Shown: positions 6,967 to 14,717, numbered from the stretch's first letter. The stretch is DNA of 16,676 bases from Peptococcaceae bacterium (GCA_019420345.1 JAHZHI010000009.1:1-16676), one strand, 5' to 3'. Notes: a model not told the origin generated them from the letters alone. A program made the numbers and translations.

Positions 6967-8556
6967 TTATTTTCCGCCCCATTTGCTGGCCAATTTTGGT
7001 CCAATCTTTGGCACTTTTTCCAGGGTATCGCGATCAATGCCGCCAATGAGGAAAAGCACCACGAAATACACCACAACCCCTACGACAATGCCACAAGCAG
7101 TGATCAAAAAGGCACGGCCAATGAGATCAACAAAGAAAAACTTGACTGCTGTTACAGCAACCGCCATCACAAGTGTTGCAACAACCGGCTTAATAATCAA
7201 CTGCTTCAGCGAAAACCATTTCCACCCAACAATGCGGCCAAGCTGATACAAGTTGTGCAGCGCAGCAACCGTAAATGCAACAACGGTAGAAATAGCAGCC
7301 ATGCGAATATCTGCACCAGGCTGCGCCAAAAGCACATAGTTCAGCACTGCCTTGATAATGGCACCAATGATCAAGCTAGACATCGGAATAAAAACACGGC
7401 CCAAACCTTGCAGTGCGCCGCCAGATACCTGATAGACACCAACAGCCAGCACAGTGAAGGCTACATAAGAAAGCGCCGCACCAGATGCTGAGTTGTTGTA
7501 AAGAAGGGTGCAGATCGGTGTGCCAAGCGTGGCCAAACCAGCTGCAGCAGGCAGCATAAGGATGATGGTCAGCATCAGCGACGTGCGGATGTTGTTATTG
7601 ACACCATCGTGATCTTTTTGCTCATAAAGGTTGGCAATGGTTGGCACCAAGCTTGCCGATACTGCTGTTGTAATAATAAATGGCAAATTGATGATCGGCA
7701 TGGCATAGCTGGCGAGATAACCATATTGAACCAATGCCTGAGAATGTGCCATGCCAGAGGCTTCAAGACGCGTAATGTCCAACGTTGAATCAATCAGCTG
7801 CATGATTGGCAGCACCAACGCGCCGATGGAGATTGGAATGGCGTAATAGAGCAGCTGCTTAAGCATGTCTCCTGTAGATTCTTGTGTCGTTGGTTCTACT
7901 GCATTCGTCGGATGGTTGCGCTTGTAGTACCACATAAAGAATACAGCCAAAAACACAAAGCCAAGAATGCCACCGACAGCAGAGCCAAAACTTGCGCCAG
8001 CAACAATCACTTCCAGTGGACGCCCAGCCAGCAGGAAGATGGCAATAAAAATAGTGCCGACACGGAAAAACTGCTCCAAAATCTGCGAAATCGCCGTTGG
8101 CACCATTTGCTGATGCCCTTGGAAATATCCACGCAGTACCGCCATCAAGCAGCTGAAGAGCATGGCTGGTGACAGCATCTTCAGACTCAAGGCAGCCGCT
8201 GGTTCGTTGAAAATAAACACAGCAATGCGTTCCGCCTGTGTAAATACAAACAGCCCCACAAGCAGCCCGATGATTGCCAACATGGTAAACGCCGCTTTCA
8301 AAAGGCGCAAGCTTTCACCAGATTCGCGGCGTTCTTCATAAACAGCCACCATCTTCGATACTGCCAGTGGAATGCCTGCCGTTGAAAGGGCAAACAGAAT
8401 CTGATACACCGAGTAACTCAGGCCATAAAGCGCCGCCCCTTCTTCACCAACGATGCGGTTGAAAGGGATGCGATAAAGCGCCCCGAGCATTTTGCCCAGG
8501 ACGCCAGCGATCGTTAAAATCAACGCACCTTTAAAAAAGGATTTTTGTTTCGTCAT
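6967..8556 (-). CDS. SpoVB/MurJ-like polysaccharide or lipid-linked precursor flippase
   Basis: This 529-residue, highly hydrophobic protein belongs to the MOP (MVF/PST) flippase superfamily, with about 14 predicted membrane helices. The N-terminus, KGALILTIAGVLGKMLGALYRIPFNRIVGEEG, is typical of the SpoVB/YabM branch. Members move undecaprenyl-linked sugars, peptidoglycan lipid II or related precursors across the membrane. Its place directly upstream of mazG matches yabM-yabN in Bacillus, so the closest match is YabM rather than the sporulation-specific SpoVB. Substrate cannot be read from sequence. It starts 16 bp after purA with GAGG about 8 bases before the ATG, and probably shares the purA transcript. 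A terminator follows the stop. Confidence 0.88.
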   Translation of the reverse strand: MTKQKSFFKGALILTIAGVLGKMLGALYRIPFNRIVGEEGAALYGLSYSVYQILFALSTAGIPLAVSKMVAVYEERRESGESLRLLKAAFTMLAIIGLLVGLFVFTQAERIAVFIFNEPAAALSLKMLSPAMLFSCLMAVLRGYFQGHQQMVPTAISQILEQFFRVGTIFIAIFLLAGRPLEVIVAGASFGSAVGGILGFVFLAVFFMWYYKRNHPTNAVEPTTQESTGDMLKQLLYYAIPISIGALVLPIMQLIDSTLDITRLEASGMAHSQALVQYGYLASYAMPIINLPFIITTAVSASLVPTIANLYEQKDHDGVNNNIRTSLMLTIILMLPAAAGLATLGTPICTLLYNNSASGAALSYVAFTVLAVGVYQVSGGALQGLGRVFIPMSSLIIGAIIKAVLNYVLLAQPGADIRMAAISTVVAFTVAALHNLYQLGRIVGWKWFSLKQLIIKPVVATLVMAVAVTAVKFFFVDLIGRAFLITACGIVVGVVVYFVVLFLIGGIDRDTLEKVPKIGPKLASKWGGK

Positions 8557-8572
8557 ACCGAATCCTCAACGA

Positions 8573-9856
8573 TTAAAGCACATGTTCACGAATGATGGTC
8601 TGTTCGCGGCCAGGACCAACAGCAACGATCTTCACCGGTACACTGGTCAAAGTTTCTACACGTTCAACAAATGCTTTCGCTGCATCCGGCAGTTCATCGA
8701 AATGCGTGCAGGACGTGGTGTCACACTGCCAGCCTGGAACGGTTTCATAAATTGGTTCCACCTGTTCGAGATCATCGAGACGGCCAGGGAAGTGCTTGAT
8801 CTCTTCACCATGCAGCTTATAGCCAGTGCAGATCTTAATTTCTGGCAAGGTATCCAGAATATCCAGTTTCATCAGCGCCAGACCGGTAATGCCGTTGAGG
8901 CGAATTGCATAATTGACAATGGCCAAATCGAGCCAGCCGCAGCGGCGTGCACGTCCAGTAACAGTGCCATACTCATGACCGCGCTGCTGCATTTCTTCGC
9001 CAACCGCATCATTGAGTTCGGTTGGGAATGGACCAGCACCAACACGGGTGGTGTAGCTCTTAATAATGCCAAGCACTTCATTGATGTTCTGTGGACCAAC
9101 CCCTGCGCCTACACATGCTGCGCCAGCATTTGGATTGGAGGACGTAACAAATGGATAAGTCCCATGGTCGATGTCCAACAGAGTACCTTGTGCCCCTTCG
9201 AAGCAAACTTTTTTGCCTGCTTTAAGGGCTTCATTCAAAAGATAAGACGTGTCGCAGATCTGATCCTTGATCTGATCTGCCAGTGCCAAATATTCATCTG
9301 CAATGGCTTCAGCATCGAATGGCTCTACGCCGTAAAGTTTGCCGAGCAGGTCGTTTTTCAGCTTAACTGCACTTTGCAGGCGAGAGAGGAAATACGCTCT
9401 GTCGACAACATCGCCCATGCGCACACCAATACGCGCGCATTTATCCATGTAGCAAGGGCCAATGCCATTTTTCGTCGTACCGATTTTAGCATCGCCTTTC
9501 GCCAGTTCTTCGCATTCATCCTGCTTGATATGATAAGGCATGATCAAATGGCAGCGGTCACTGATGCGCAAGCGGCTGACATCCACGCCTTTTGATTTCA
9601 GGTATTCCATTTCTTTGATGAGCACCTTGAGATCCACAACCACACCATTACCAATGACGCAGGTTGCGTGGCCGGAAATGATTCCCGATGGAATCAAGCG
9701 CAGCTTAAATTCTTCTCCATTGACAACCACCGTATGGCCAGCATTATTGCCGCCCTGGTAGCGCACGACATAATCAGCGCGCTCTGCAAGGTAATCGGTG
9801 ATTTTTCCTTTCCCTTCGTCGCCCCATTGTGCTCCTAACAATACCAATCCAGGCAT
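8573..9856 (-). CDS. purA: Adenylosuccinate synthetase PurA
   Basis: PurA catalyses the GTP-dependent joining of IMP and aspartate, the first committed step from IMP to AMP. The 427 residues are full length (E. coli 432). Motifs include LLGAQWGDEGKGKITD with catalytic Asp13, NNAGHTVV with His41, the QGTLLDIDHGTYPFVTSSN loop, TRVGAGPFPTE, TGRARRCGWLD, and the C-terminal guanine-binding region ending VAVGPGREQTI. GAGGTGAAG lies before the ATG. A probable promoter and a leader of about 90 bases with two small hairpins lie upstream. The flippase gene follows closely in the same direction. Confidence 0.98.
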   Translation of the reverse strand: MPGLVLLGAQWGDEGKGKITDYLAERADYVVRYQGGNNAGHTVVVNGEEFKLRLIPSGIISGHATCVIGNGVVVDLKVLIKEMEYLKSKGVDVSRLRISDRCHLIMPYHIKQDECEELAKGDAKIGTTKNGIGPCYMDKCARIGVRMGDVVDRAYFLSRLQSAVKLKNDLLGKLYGVEPFDAEAIADEYLALADQIKDQICDTSYLLNEALKAGKKVCFEGAQGTLLDIDHGTYPFVTSSNPNAGAACVGAGVGPQNINEVLGIIKSYTTRVGAGPFPTELNDAVGEEMQQRGHEYGTVTGRARRCGWLDLAIVNYAIRLNGITGLALMKLDILDTLPEIKICTGYKLHGEEIKHFPGRLDDLEQVEPIYETVPGWQCDTTSCTHFDELPDAAKAFVERVETLTSVPVKIVAVGPGREQTIIREHVL

Positions 9857-9908
9857 AGTTCTTCACCTCAAATAATAATATGTTTTCTTCAATTCTACAG
9901 ACGATATC

Positions 9909-9944
9909 ATGTCCCAACGGCTCGGACATTTGTGCATTCGCACA
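9909..9944 (-). other. Two small hairpins in the purA leader
   Basis: Read on the minus strand, TGTGC-GAAT-GCACA (9931-9944) is followed after two bases by ATGTCC-9-base loop-GGACAT (9909-9929). Both stems are perfect and lie in the purA 5' untranslated region. No T-run follows either, so they are not terminators. I do not match them to a known riboswitch class. They might affect mRNA stability or bind a regulator. Confidence 0.4.
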
Positions 9945-9952
9945 CAGATTAT

Positions 9953-9981
9953 ATGTTACCATATTCCACCACACCGGTCAA
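9953..9981 (-). promoter_or_regulatory. Probable promoter for purA
   Basis: TTGACC (9976-9981) is followed 17 bp later by TAACAT (9953-9958) on the minus strand. A perfect TATAAT (9948-9953) overlaps the last base but would sit 22 bp from the same -35. One of these is probably the -10. Confidence 0.55.
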
Positions 9982-10050
9982 CGCGCCTCGGGTTTTATCA
10001 TTAAATCATAACACCGCCCAGCGCTAAGCATTGCTTATACAATACCTCTC

Positions 10051-10093
10051 GTACAAAAAAGATCCACGCACGCCGCGTGGACCTTTTTTGTAC
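10051..10093. terminator. Symmetric terminator after the serine operon
   Basis: Two 19-base arms (10051-10069 and 10075-10093) are complementary except for one G-T pair. They carry GATCCACGC/GCGTGGACC cores flanked by A6 on the left and T6 on the right. The loop is 5 bases. On the minus strand it lies 11 bp past the phosphatase stop and yields a stem plus T6. The symmetric A/T flanks mean it could also stop transcription from the other strand, though no plus-strand gene is seen. Confidence 0.88.
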
Positions 10094-10104
10094 TATATCA
10101 CGGC

Positions 10105-10746
10105 TCAAAGGCCTGCTTGTTCAATGCCACTGAAGAGATAACCCATGTGTGCAGTGCTGTTCAAAAGAACAATGCGCCAAGTTCCTTCATTATATTCTAG
10201 TACGTTGATGCAGGTATTATCCTGCTTCACCTGCCAGAAATGCTCCATGCCAATGCCCATGAGATCACAAATGATGGCTTTGTTCACCGCATCGTGCGCA
10301 GCGACGAGAACGGTTTCGTTGGGATACTGACGCACATAATCATCAAAAGCAGCACGCACGCGTCGGCGTACATCTTCAAGATTTTCGCCGCCATCCGGCA
10401 TTTGCACGAGATGCGGCTCACTGTGCCAGCGTTCAAAGTCCTGTGGATATTCCGCAGCAATTTCCGCTGCCAAGCGTCCTTCCCAGCTGCCATGGTTGAT
10501 CTCCAGCAAACGCTCATCGCTGCTGACGGTCAATCCGTGCAGATCTGCACAAAATTGGCAAGTGCGAAAAGAACGCTGCAATGGGCTGGAAATGGCACGG
10601 TCAATGGGAATGTTGCGCAGACCTTCGGCGAGCAGTCTTCCCTGTTCAAGTCCACGTTCAGAGAGCGGCGTGTCTTCCTGCCCCTGATAACGGCCCTCCA
10701 CATTCCAGGTGGTTTCTCCGTGACGAACTAAAATGATTCTTGTCAT
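10105..10746 (-). CDS. Histidine phosphatase; candidate phosphoserine phosphatase
   Basis: This is a 213-residue histidine phosphatase superfamily (phosphoglycerate-mutase-like) protein. The phosphohistidine motif is LVRHGET with His9. The other catalytic-pocket residues are visible: Arg8, Arg58 in SSPLQRSFRT, Glu82 in LLEINHGSWEG, and His151 in VAAHDAV. Length and motifs fit single-domain phosphatases annotated as GpmB, CobC or metal-independent phosphoserine phosphatase (the PspA type described in Hydrogenobacter). It is the last gene of the T-box-controlled serC-serA operon, 12 bp after serA, and no SerB-type HAD phosphatase is nearby. The context therefore favours phosphoserine phosphatase, completing serine synthesis; this is inference. 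AAAGGATG precedes the ATG, and the terminator follows the stop. Confidence 0.85.
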   Translation of the reverse strand: MTRIILVRHGETTWNVEGRYQGQEDTPLSERGLEQGRLLAEGLRNIPIDRAISSPLQRSFRTCQFCADLHGLTVSSDERLLEINHGSWEGRLAAEIAAEYPQDFERWHSEPHLVQMPDGGENLEDVRRRVRAAFDDYVRQYPNETVLVAAHDAVNKAIICDLMGIGMEHFWQVKQDNTCINVLEYNEGTWRIVLLNSTAHMGYLFSGIEQAGL

Positions 10747-10758
10747 AGGTCACATCCT

Positions 10759-12345
10759 TTAGGCTTCGCAATGAATGAGCTTGACATCGAGAATGCCTTC
10801 GATGCCAGAGATCTGCAGCAAAATGTCATTTGGAATGTCATCATTCACAGCAACAGCCATGATGTTGGTACCGCTTTCAGTGGTATTGCCAACCTGCATG
10901 CCATTGATGTTGATCTGCGCCTTACCAAGAATGGTAGCGATCTGACCGATCATATTTGGCTGGTCAACATGTGGCACCAAGAGGAGGTAGCCTTCCGGCG
11001 TAAAGTCGACACGATACTGGTCGATCTGAACGATCTTAGGCTGTTTGCCATCGAAGAGTGTGCCAGCAATGATGTGCTCCCCATTGGAAGTCTTAATGCG
11101 CGCTGTGATAGCGGTGGTGTAATACCCGACCTTCTGGGTTTTGCTTTCCTTCACATCAATATTGCGTTTCTTTGCCAGCCCTGGTGCATTGACATAGTTG
11201 ACGCTGTCCTGAAGAATTGGGTTCAGCATCCCTTTGAGGAAAGCAGTGCTGAGGTGTTCGGTTTCAGTGTTTGCCAGCTCACCGCTGTATTCGATTTCCA
11301 CTTCTTTAACGGGGCCGCTGGCAAGATAGATGCCAATGGTCCCCATGCGTTCAGCCAGTCCGAAATAAGGCTGAATAACAGCAGCCACACTCTTTGGAAT
11401 TGGGGCCATGTTCACAGCATTCATAACTGGTTTGCCATTGAGCGCATCGATAACACCGTAGGCAACATCCACAGCAACACCTTCCTGTGCTTCAATGGTG
11501 GAAGCACCAAGGTGAGAAGTCTGAACAACGTTGAACATGCCAAGGAATGGGTTGTTTTCCAACGTAAGTGGTTCATTTGGATAAACGTCGATGGCAGCAC
11601 CTGCAACCTTGCCGCTCTTGAGCGCTTCAGCAATGGCTTGGTTGTCAAAGCATTCGCCACGTGCGCAGTTCACAAGACGCACGCCGTCTTTCATTTTTGC
11701 GATGGCTTCCGCATCGATCATATCACGTGTTTCTTTGGTCAACGGTGTATGAATGGTGATGTAATCGGACGTTTTCAGCAAGGTGTCAAAGTCGACCAAT
11801 TCAATACCGATCTGACGTGCACGTTCTTCGGTAATATATGGGTCATACCCGATGACATTCATTTCAAAGGCCTGCATGCGTTTAGCAACACGGCTGCCGA
11901 CACGGCCGACCCCAATGACACCAAGGGTTCTGCCCTGCAGCTGAATGCCGGTGAAACTCTTGCGGTCCCATTTGCCTTCCTGAATGGACTGATGAGCCTG
12001 TGGAATGTGACGGGTGACAGCCAGCATCATGCCAATGGTGTGTTCAACCGCTGCAATGGTGTTGCCTTCCGGCGCATTGCAAACGACGATCCCACGTGCT
12101 GTGGCTGCTGGAATGTTGATGTTATCAACACCAACACCGGCACGACCGATGACTTTGAGGTTGGTCGCTGCAGCGATGACTTCTTCCGTAACCTGAGTCT
12201 GGCTGCGGGTGATGAGGCCATCATATTCGCCGATGCAGGCAATCAGTTCTTCCGGTGGCATATTGGTCTTAATATCGACATCGAAGTGTTCACGCAGAAT
12301 GGCAACGCCTTTTTCGCTAACGTCGTCGCTAACTAAAATTCTCAT
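10759..12345 (-). CDS. serA: D-3-phosphoglycerate dehydrogenase SerA (long, ACT-containing form)
   Basis: SerA oxidises 3-phosphoglycerate to 3-phosphohydroxypyruvate with NAD+, the first step of serine synthesis. The 528 residues fit the long type: a split substrate-binding domain (about 1-98 and 285-310), a NAD-binding Rossmann domain with GVGRVG (145-150) and Asp168, an intervening ASB domain (about 320-450), and a C-terminal ACT domain (about 455-528, VPHVDQPNMIGQIATILGKAQININGMQVG). Catalytic residues are Arg229 (NCARGE), Glu258 (YPNEP) and His278 (SHLGAST). The ACT domain suggests serine feedback inhibition. The start has AGGGAGGAAA 8 bases upstream. It lies 29 bp after serC under the shared T-box. 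Confidence 0.97.
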   Translation of the reverse strand: MRILVSDDVSEKGVAILREHFDVDIKTNMPPEELIACIGEYDGLITRSQTQVTEEVIAAATNLKVIGRAGVGVDNINIPAATARGIVVCNAPEGNTIAAVEHTIGMMLAVTRHIPQAHQSIQEGKWDRKSFTGIQLQGRTLGVIGVGRVGSRVAKRMQAFEMNVIGYDPYITEERARQIGIELVDFDTLLKTSDYITIHTPLTKETRDMIDAEAIAKMKDGVRLVNCARGECFDNQAIAEALKSGKVAGAAIDVYPNEPLTLENNPFLGMFNVVQTSHLGASTIEAQEGVAVDVAYGVIDALNGKPVMNAVNMAPIPKSVAAVIQPYFGLAERMGTIGIYLASGPVKEVEIEYSGELANTETEHLSTAFLKGMLNPILQDSVNYVNAPGLAKKRNIDVKESKTQKVGYYTTAITARIKTSNGEHIIAGTLFDGKQPKIVQIDQYRVDFTPEGYLLLVPHVDQPNMIGQIATILGKAQININGMQVGNTTESGTNIMAVAVNDDIPNDILLQISGIEGILDVKLIHCEA

Positions 12346-12374
12346 AATTGTTTCCTCCCTAATTGGTACATGTA

Positions 12375-13448
12375 TTATTGATGGTTTTTCTGATACTGTT
12401 TCATGTATTCTGCCAGCGCTTCACAAGCTTCAACCGGCACTGCGTTGTACGCCGATGCACGGCAGCCGCCAACAGAACGGTGACCATTGATGCCGACAAA
12501 GCCAGCCGCCTTGCCTTGTGCGATAAAGTCCTTCTCCATCTCCAGCGTTTGCAGGTTGAAGGTGATGTTCATATTACTGCGATAAGCTGGCTCTGCATGG
12601 CCAATATAGAAGCCTTCGCTCTGGTCGATCACATCATAAATCAATTTTGCTTTCTCTGCATTGCGCGCTGCGATAACGTCAACACCGCCCTGCGCCTTGA
12701 TCCAATGCAAGGTCTTATTGACCATATAGATGGCAAAAACTGGTGGTGTATTATAGGTAGAGTCTTTATCGACAAAGGTCTGATATTTGAGCATCGTTGG
12801 CAGATCGGTGCGGGCTGTCTTCAAGAAATCATCTTTAACAATGGCCAGCGTTACACCAGCAGGTCCCAGGTTCTTTTGAGCGCCCGCATAAATCAGGTCA
12901 AAGTCTGCCACATTGACACGGCGAGAAAGAATATCGCTGGACATATCGCAAACGATCGGCACATCAAATTTTGGAAAATCTGGATATTCGGTGCCATAAA
13001 TCGTATTGTTGGCAGTCAAATGAACATATGACGTTTCCGGACGAATTTCAAAAGACTGTGGGATGTAGCTGTGGTTTTTATCCGCACTGGAAGCTGCTTC
13101 ATACGCTTCTCCATAAAATTTGGCTTCGGCCATGGCCTTTTTCGCCCAAACGCCCGTGTTCACATAAGCGCCATACTTCTTTGTCAGAAAATTTGCTGCA
13201 ACCATCAGAAACTGTGTGCTGCCGCCGCCCTGGCAAAAAAGAATATGATAATCGTCTGGGATATCCATCAGTTCCTTCAGCAACGCTTTGGTTTCCTGAT
13301 GCAGTGCTGCATACTCTGCACTACGGTGACTAATTTCAATCACACTCATTCCAGTGCCCTGAAAATCCAGGAACTCGGCCTGGGCTTCCTGCAAAACTTC
13401 CAGCGGCATGGCCGATGGACCCGCATTAAAATTATAAACTCTTTTCAT
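12375..13448 (-). CDS. serC: Phosphoserine aminotransferase SerC
   Basis: SerC is a PLP-dependent class V aminotransferase that converts 3-phosphohydroxypyruvate and glutamate to phosphoserine and 2-oxoglutarate. The 357 residues are normal length. Visible are the N-terminal YNFNAGPSAMPLEVLQEAQ, the ISHRS segment, the cofactor-contacting CDMSSD with Asp168, and the PLP Schiff-base Lys192 in AGAQKNLGPAGVT. AAAGGAGT (13458-13465) lies 9 bases before the ATG. It is the first gene behind a serine-type T-box leader and is followed by serA. Confidence 0.97.
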   Translation of the reverse strand: MKRVYNFNAGPSAMPLEVLQEAQAEFLDFQGTGMSVIEISHRSAEYAALHQETKALLKELMDIPDDYHILFCQGGGSTQFLMVAANFLTKKYGAYVNTGVWAKKAMAEAKFYGEAYEAASSADKNHSYIPQSFEIRPETSYVHLTANNTIYGTEYPDFPKFDVPIVCDMSSDILSRRVNVADFDLIYAGAQKNLGPAGVTLAIVKDDFLKTARTDLPTMLKYQTFVDKDSTYNTPPVFAIYMVNKTLHWIKAQGGVDVIAARNAEKAKLIYDVIDQSEGFYIGHAEPAYRSNMNITFNLQTLEMEKDFIAQGKAAGFVGINGHRSVGGCRASAYNAVPVEACEALAEYMKQYQKNHQ

Positions 13449-13503
13449 TCTTGTAACACTCCTTTATAAATCCATTCGTATCAGCGGCGCTCGTGGAGCA
13501 AAC

Positions 13504-13532
13504 AAAAAAGCCCACCCCATCATGGGGCGAGC
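13504..13532 (-). terminator. T-box regulated terminator
   Basis: The stem GCTCGCCCC/GGGGTGGGC (arms at 13524-13532 and 13510-13518) has a 5-base loop and is followed on the minus strand by T6. The antiterminator, which contains TGGCACCGCG just upstream, would compete with it when uncharged tRNA-Ser is bound. Confidence 0.92.
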
Positions 13533-13737
13533 TTATACTATTCTCGCGGTGCCACCCAAATTGTGCTTGCGCCAACTCTTGTGCGCTGTATCGGGCGCCC
13601 CCGTCAAATTCATCATTCGCCGCTCCGGAGTGGAAAAATATGCTCGGCTGCTGCCTTTCACCAACCGGCAGCTCTCTGAAAAGCGTTTGACATATCGCTT
13701 CTCCATCATCGCGTTATTTATAATGCTTTATTGGATT
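13504..13737 (-). ncRNA. T-box riboswitch, serine specificity
   Basis: This transcribed leader upstream of serC senses uncharged tRNA. On the minus strand it begins after the promoter and shows GATGGAGA at the 5' base of Stem I, then AGAGAGCTGCCGGTTGGTGA, whose GCTGCC pairs with GGCAGC in the apical part. Close to the Stem I base, TCC followed by A (13632-13634) sits just 5' of CTCCG, which pairs with TGGAG; UCC is a serine codon and the best specifier. An AGC at 13642-13644 is a second, less well placed serine codon. The T-box antiterminator sequence TGGCACCGCG (13545-13554) follows, then the terminator. Both serine codons and the serC-serA genes agree on the ligand, tRNA-Ser. Confidence 0.93.
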
Positions 13738-13743
13738 AAATTC

Positions 13744-13771
13744 ATTATAGCATTTACAGAAACAGCGTCAA
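13744..13771 (-). promoter_or_regulatory. Promoter of the serine operon
   Basis: On the minus strand TTGACG (13766-13771) and TATAAT (13744-13749) are separated by 16 bp. The predicted start lies at about 13737, just before the T-box Stem I. Confidence 0.85.
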
Positions 13772-13817
13772 GCGAAAAATGGAAAAATACCTTCTATTGA
13801 TTTTATTTTCCGCCTAT

Positions 13818-13873
13818 GGACATTTACCCATACAGGGCACACGTACCCATGAAAGGCACATTTTCCCATGAAA
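13818..13873. repeat. Three imperfect 18-19 bp direct repeats abutting the nudC stop
   Basis: Read on the plus strand the units are 13818-13835, 13836-13854 and 13855-13873. Units 2 and 3 share GGCACA, then a variable 3-4 bases, then CCCATGAAA. Unit 1 is one base shorter (GGACATTTACCCATACAG). They fill most of the nudC-to-promoter gap and end one base before the nudC stop codon. Multiple short direct repeats of this spacing occur at the ends of IS21-family elements, but no transposase is present here, so a solo end or relic is only a suggestion. Confidence 0.75.
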
Positions 13874-13874
13874 A

Positions 13875-14687
13875 TCACACATCCTCACCACGGCGAAAGG
13901 CTTCCATCATTTTTGCCGTCATGCTGATGCGCGGGTCGCTTTCCGGCATGTCTGCCCGCGACATCCACACAGCCTCAGACAATTCCCGATGATCCACAAA
14001 GACCTCCGACGGACCATCTAAATCAGCAAAAAAGCCCACCAACAGCGTTCGTGAGAATCCCCACGGCTGGTCGTCGTAAAAGCGAATGTTCTTCACATTC
14101 AGCCCGACTTCCTCCATGATTTCGCGCCGCAGCGCCTCTTCCAGCGTCTCGCCGATCTCCACATAACCAGCAATCAGCGCATAATTGCGATACGCACCAG
14201 CCGCATACCGCGAAAGCAGAATGCGATCGCCATCAAGAATGCCCACAATAATTGCAATCGCAATGTTTGGGTAATACACCCTGCCACAATTCGGGCAAAC
14301 CAATGCACGTTCAGTCGTCTTATGTTCCAAAGGCGTCGCACAGGCCCCACAGTAGCGATTATTACCATACCACCCCGCCAAATGATACCCGGTCATGCCA
14401 GCAAACGCCAACCACTGCGGCTGCAGCAGACGCAAGCTGCGCACCCCTTCATAATGCCAGCGCTCAGTTTCTGCAACCTCGTCCTCCGCCAGGAAAAACC
14501 GCACCCCAGAAATGCTGAAAAGATACCGCAGTGCCATATCGCTTGGCACCTCTCGCAGCCGTGGCAGCGATTCGCCACTAAACAGCACCTTCTCGCCCTG
14601 AAATGCCAGCAACACATCCTCCGGCCCACGCTGCGCATCATCCACATATTGGCAGCAATAATCCCGGTCGCCAATCTCATGCAGCAT
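13875..14687 (-). CDS. nudC: NAD+ diphosphatase NudC (NADH pyrophosphatase / NAD-RNA decapping Nudix enzyme)
   Basis: NudC cleaves NAD(H) to NMN(H) and AMP and, as shown for the E. coli enzyme, removes NAD caps from RNA 5' ends. The 270 residues comprise an N-terminal domain (about 1-105), a zinc ribbon with Cys113, Cys116, Cys131 and Cys134, and a Nudix domain. The Nudix box GYVEIGETLEEALRREIMEEVGL starts at Gly174 and fits GX5EX7REUXEEXGU. The NudC-specific SQPWPFPxS motif appears in a variant form, DDQPWGFSRT (about 205-214). AGGAGG lies 7 bases before the ATG. It has its own promoter. No hairpin terminator is evident after it; the gap holds the triple repeat, and its stop codon lies in the sequence flanking that repeat. 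Confidence 0.95.
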   Translation of the reverse strand: MLHEIGDRDYCCQYVDDAQRGPEDVLLAFQGEKVLFSGESLPRLREVPSDMALRYLFSISGVRFFLAEDEVAETERWHYEGVRSLRLLQPQWLAFAGMTGYHLAGWYGNNRYCGACATPLEHKTTERALVCPNCGRVYYPNIAIAIIVGILDGDRILLSRYAAGAYRNYALIAGYVEIGETLEEALRREIMEEVGLNVKNIRFYDDQPWGFSRTLLVGFFADLDGPSEVFVDHRELSEAVWMSRADMPESDPRISMTAKMMEAFRRGEDV

Positions 14688-14717
14688 GCCATCGCCTCCT
14701 TCGTCGTTGTTACTGCC

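Noticed and set aside
8492..9595. 367-codon plus-strand open frame opposite purA
   Set aside because: It is antisense to complete PurA and has no motif or initiation signal.
9890..9960. Purine or guanidine riboswitch in the purA leader
   Set aside because: The two hairpins lack the conserved junction or loop bases of these classes and no expression platform is visible.
10771..12336. 521-codon plus-strand open frame opposite serA
   Set aside because: The encoded sequence is compositionally odd (rich in Asn, Asp, His, Phe) and unlike any family I know, while the opposite strand encodes full-length SerA. It is a codon-bias shadow.
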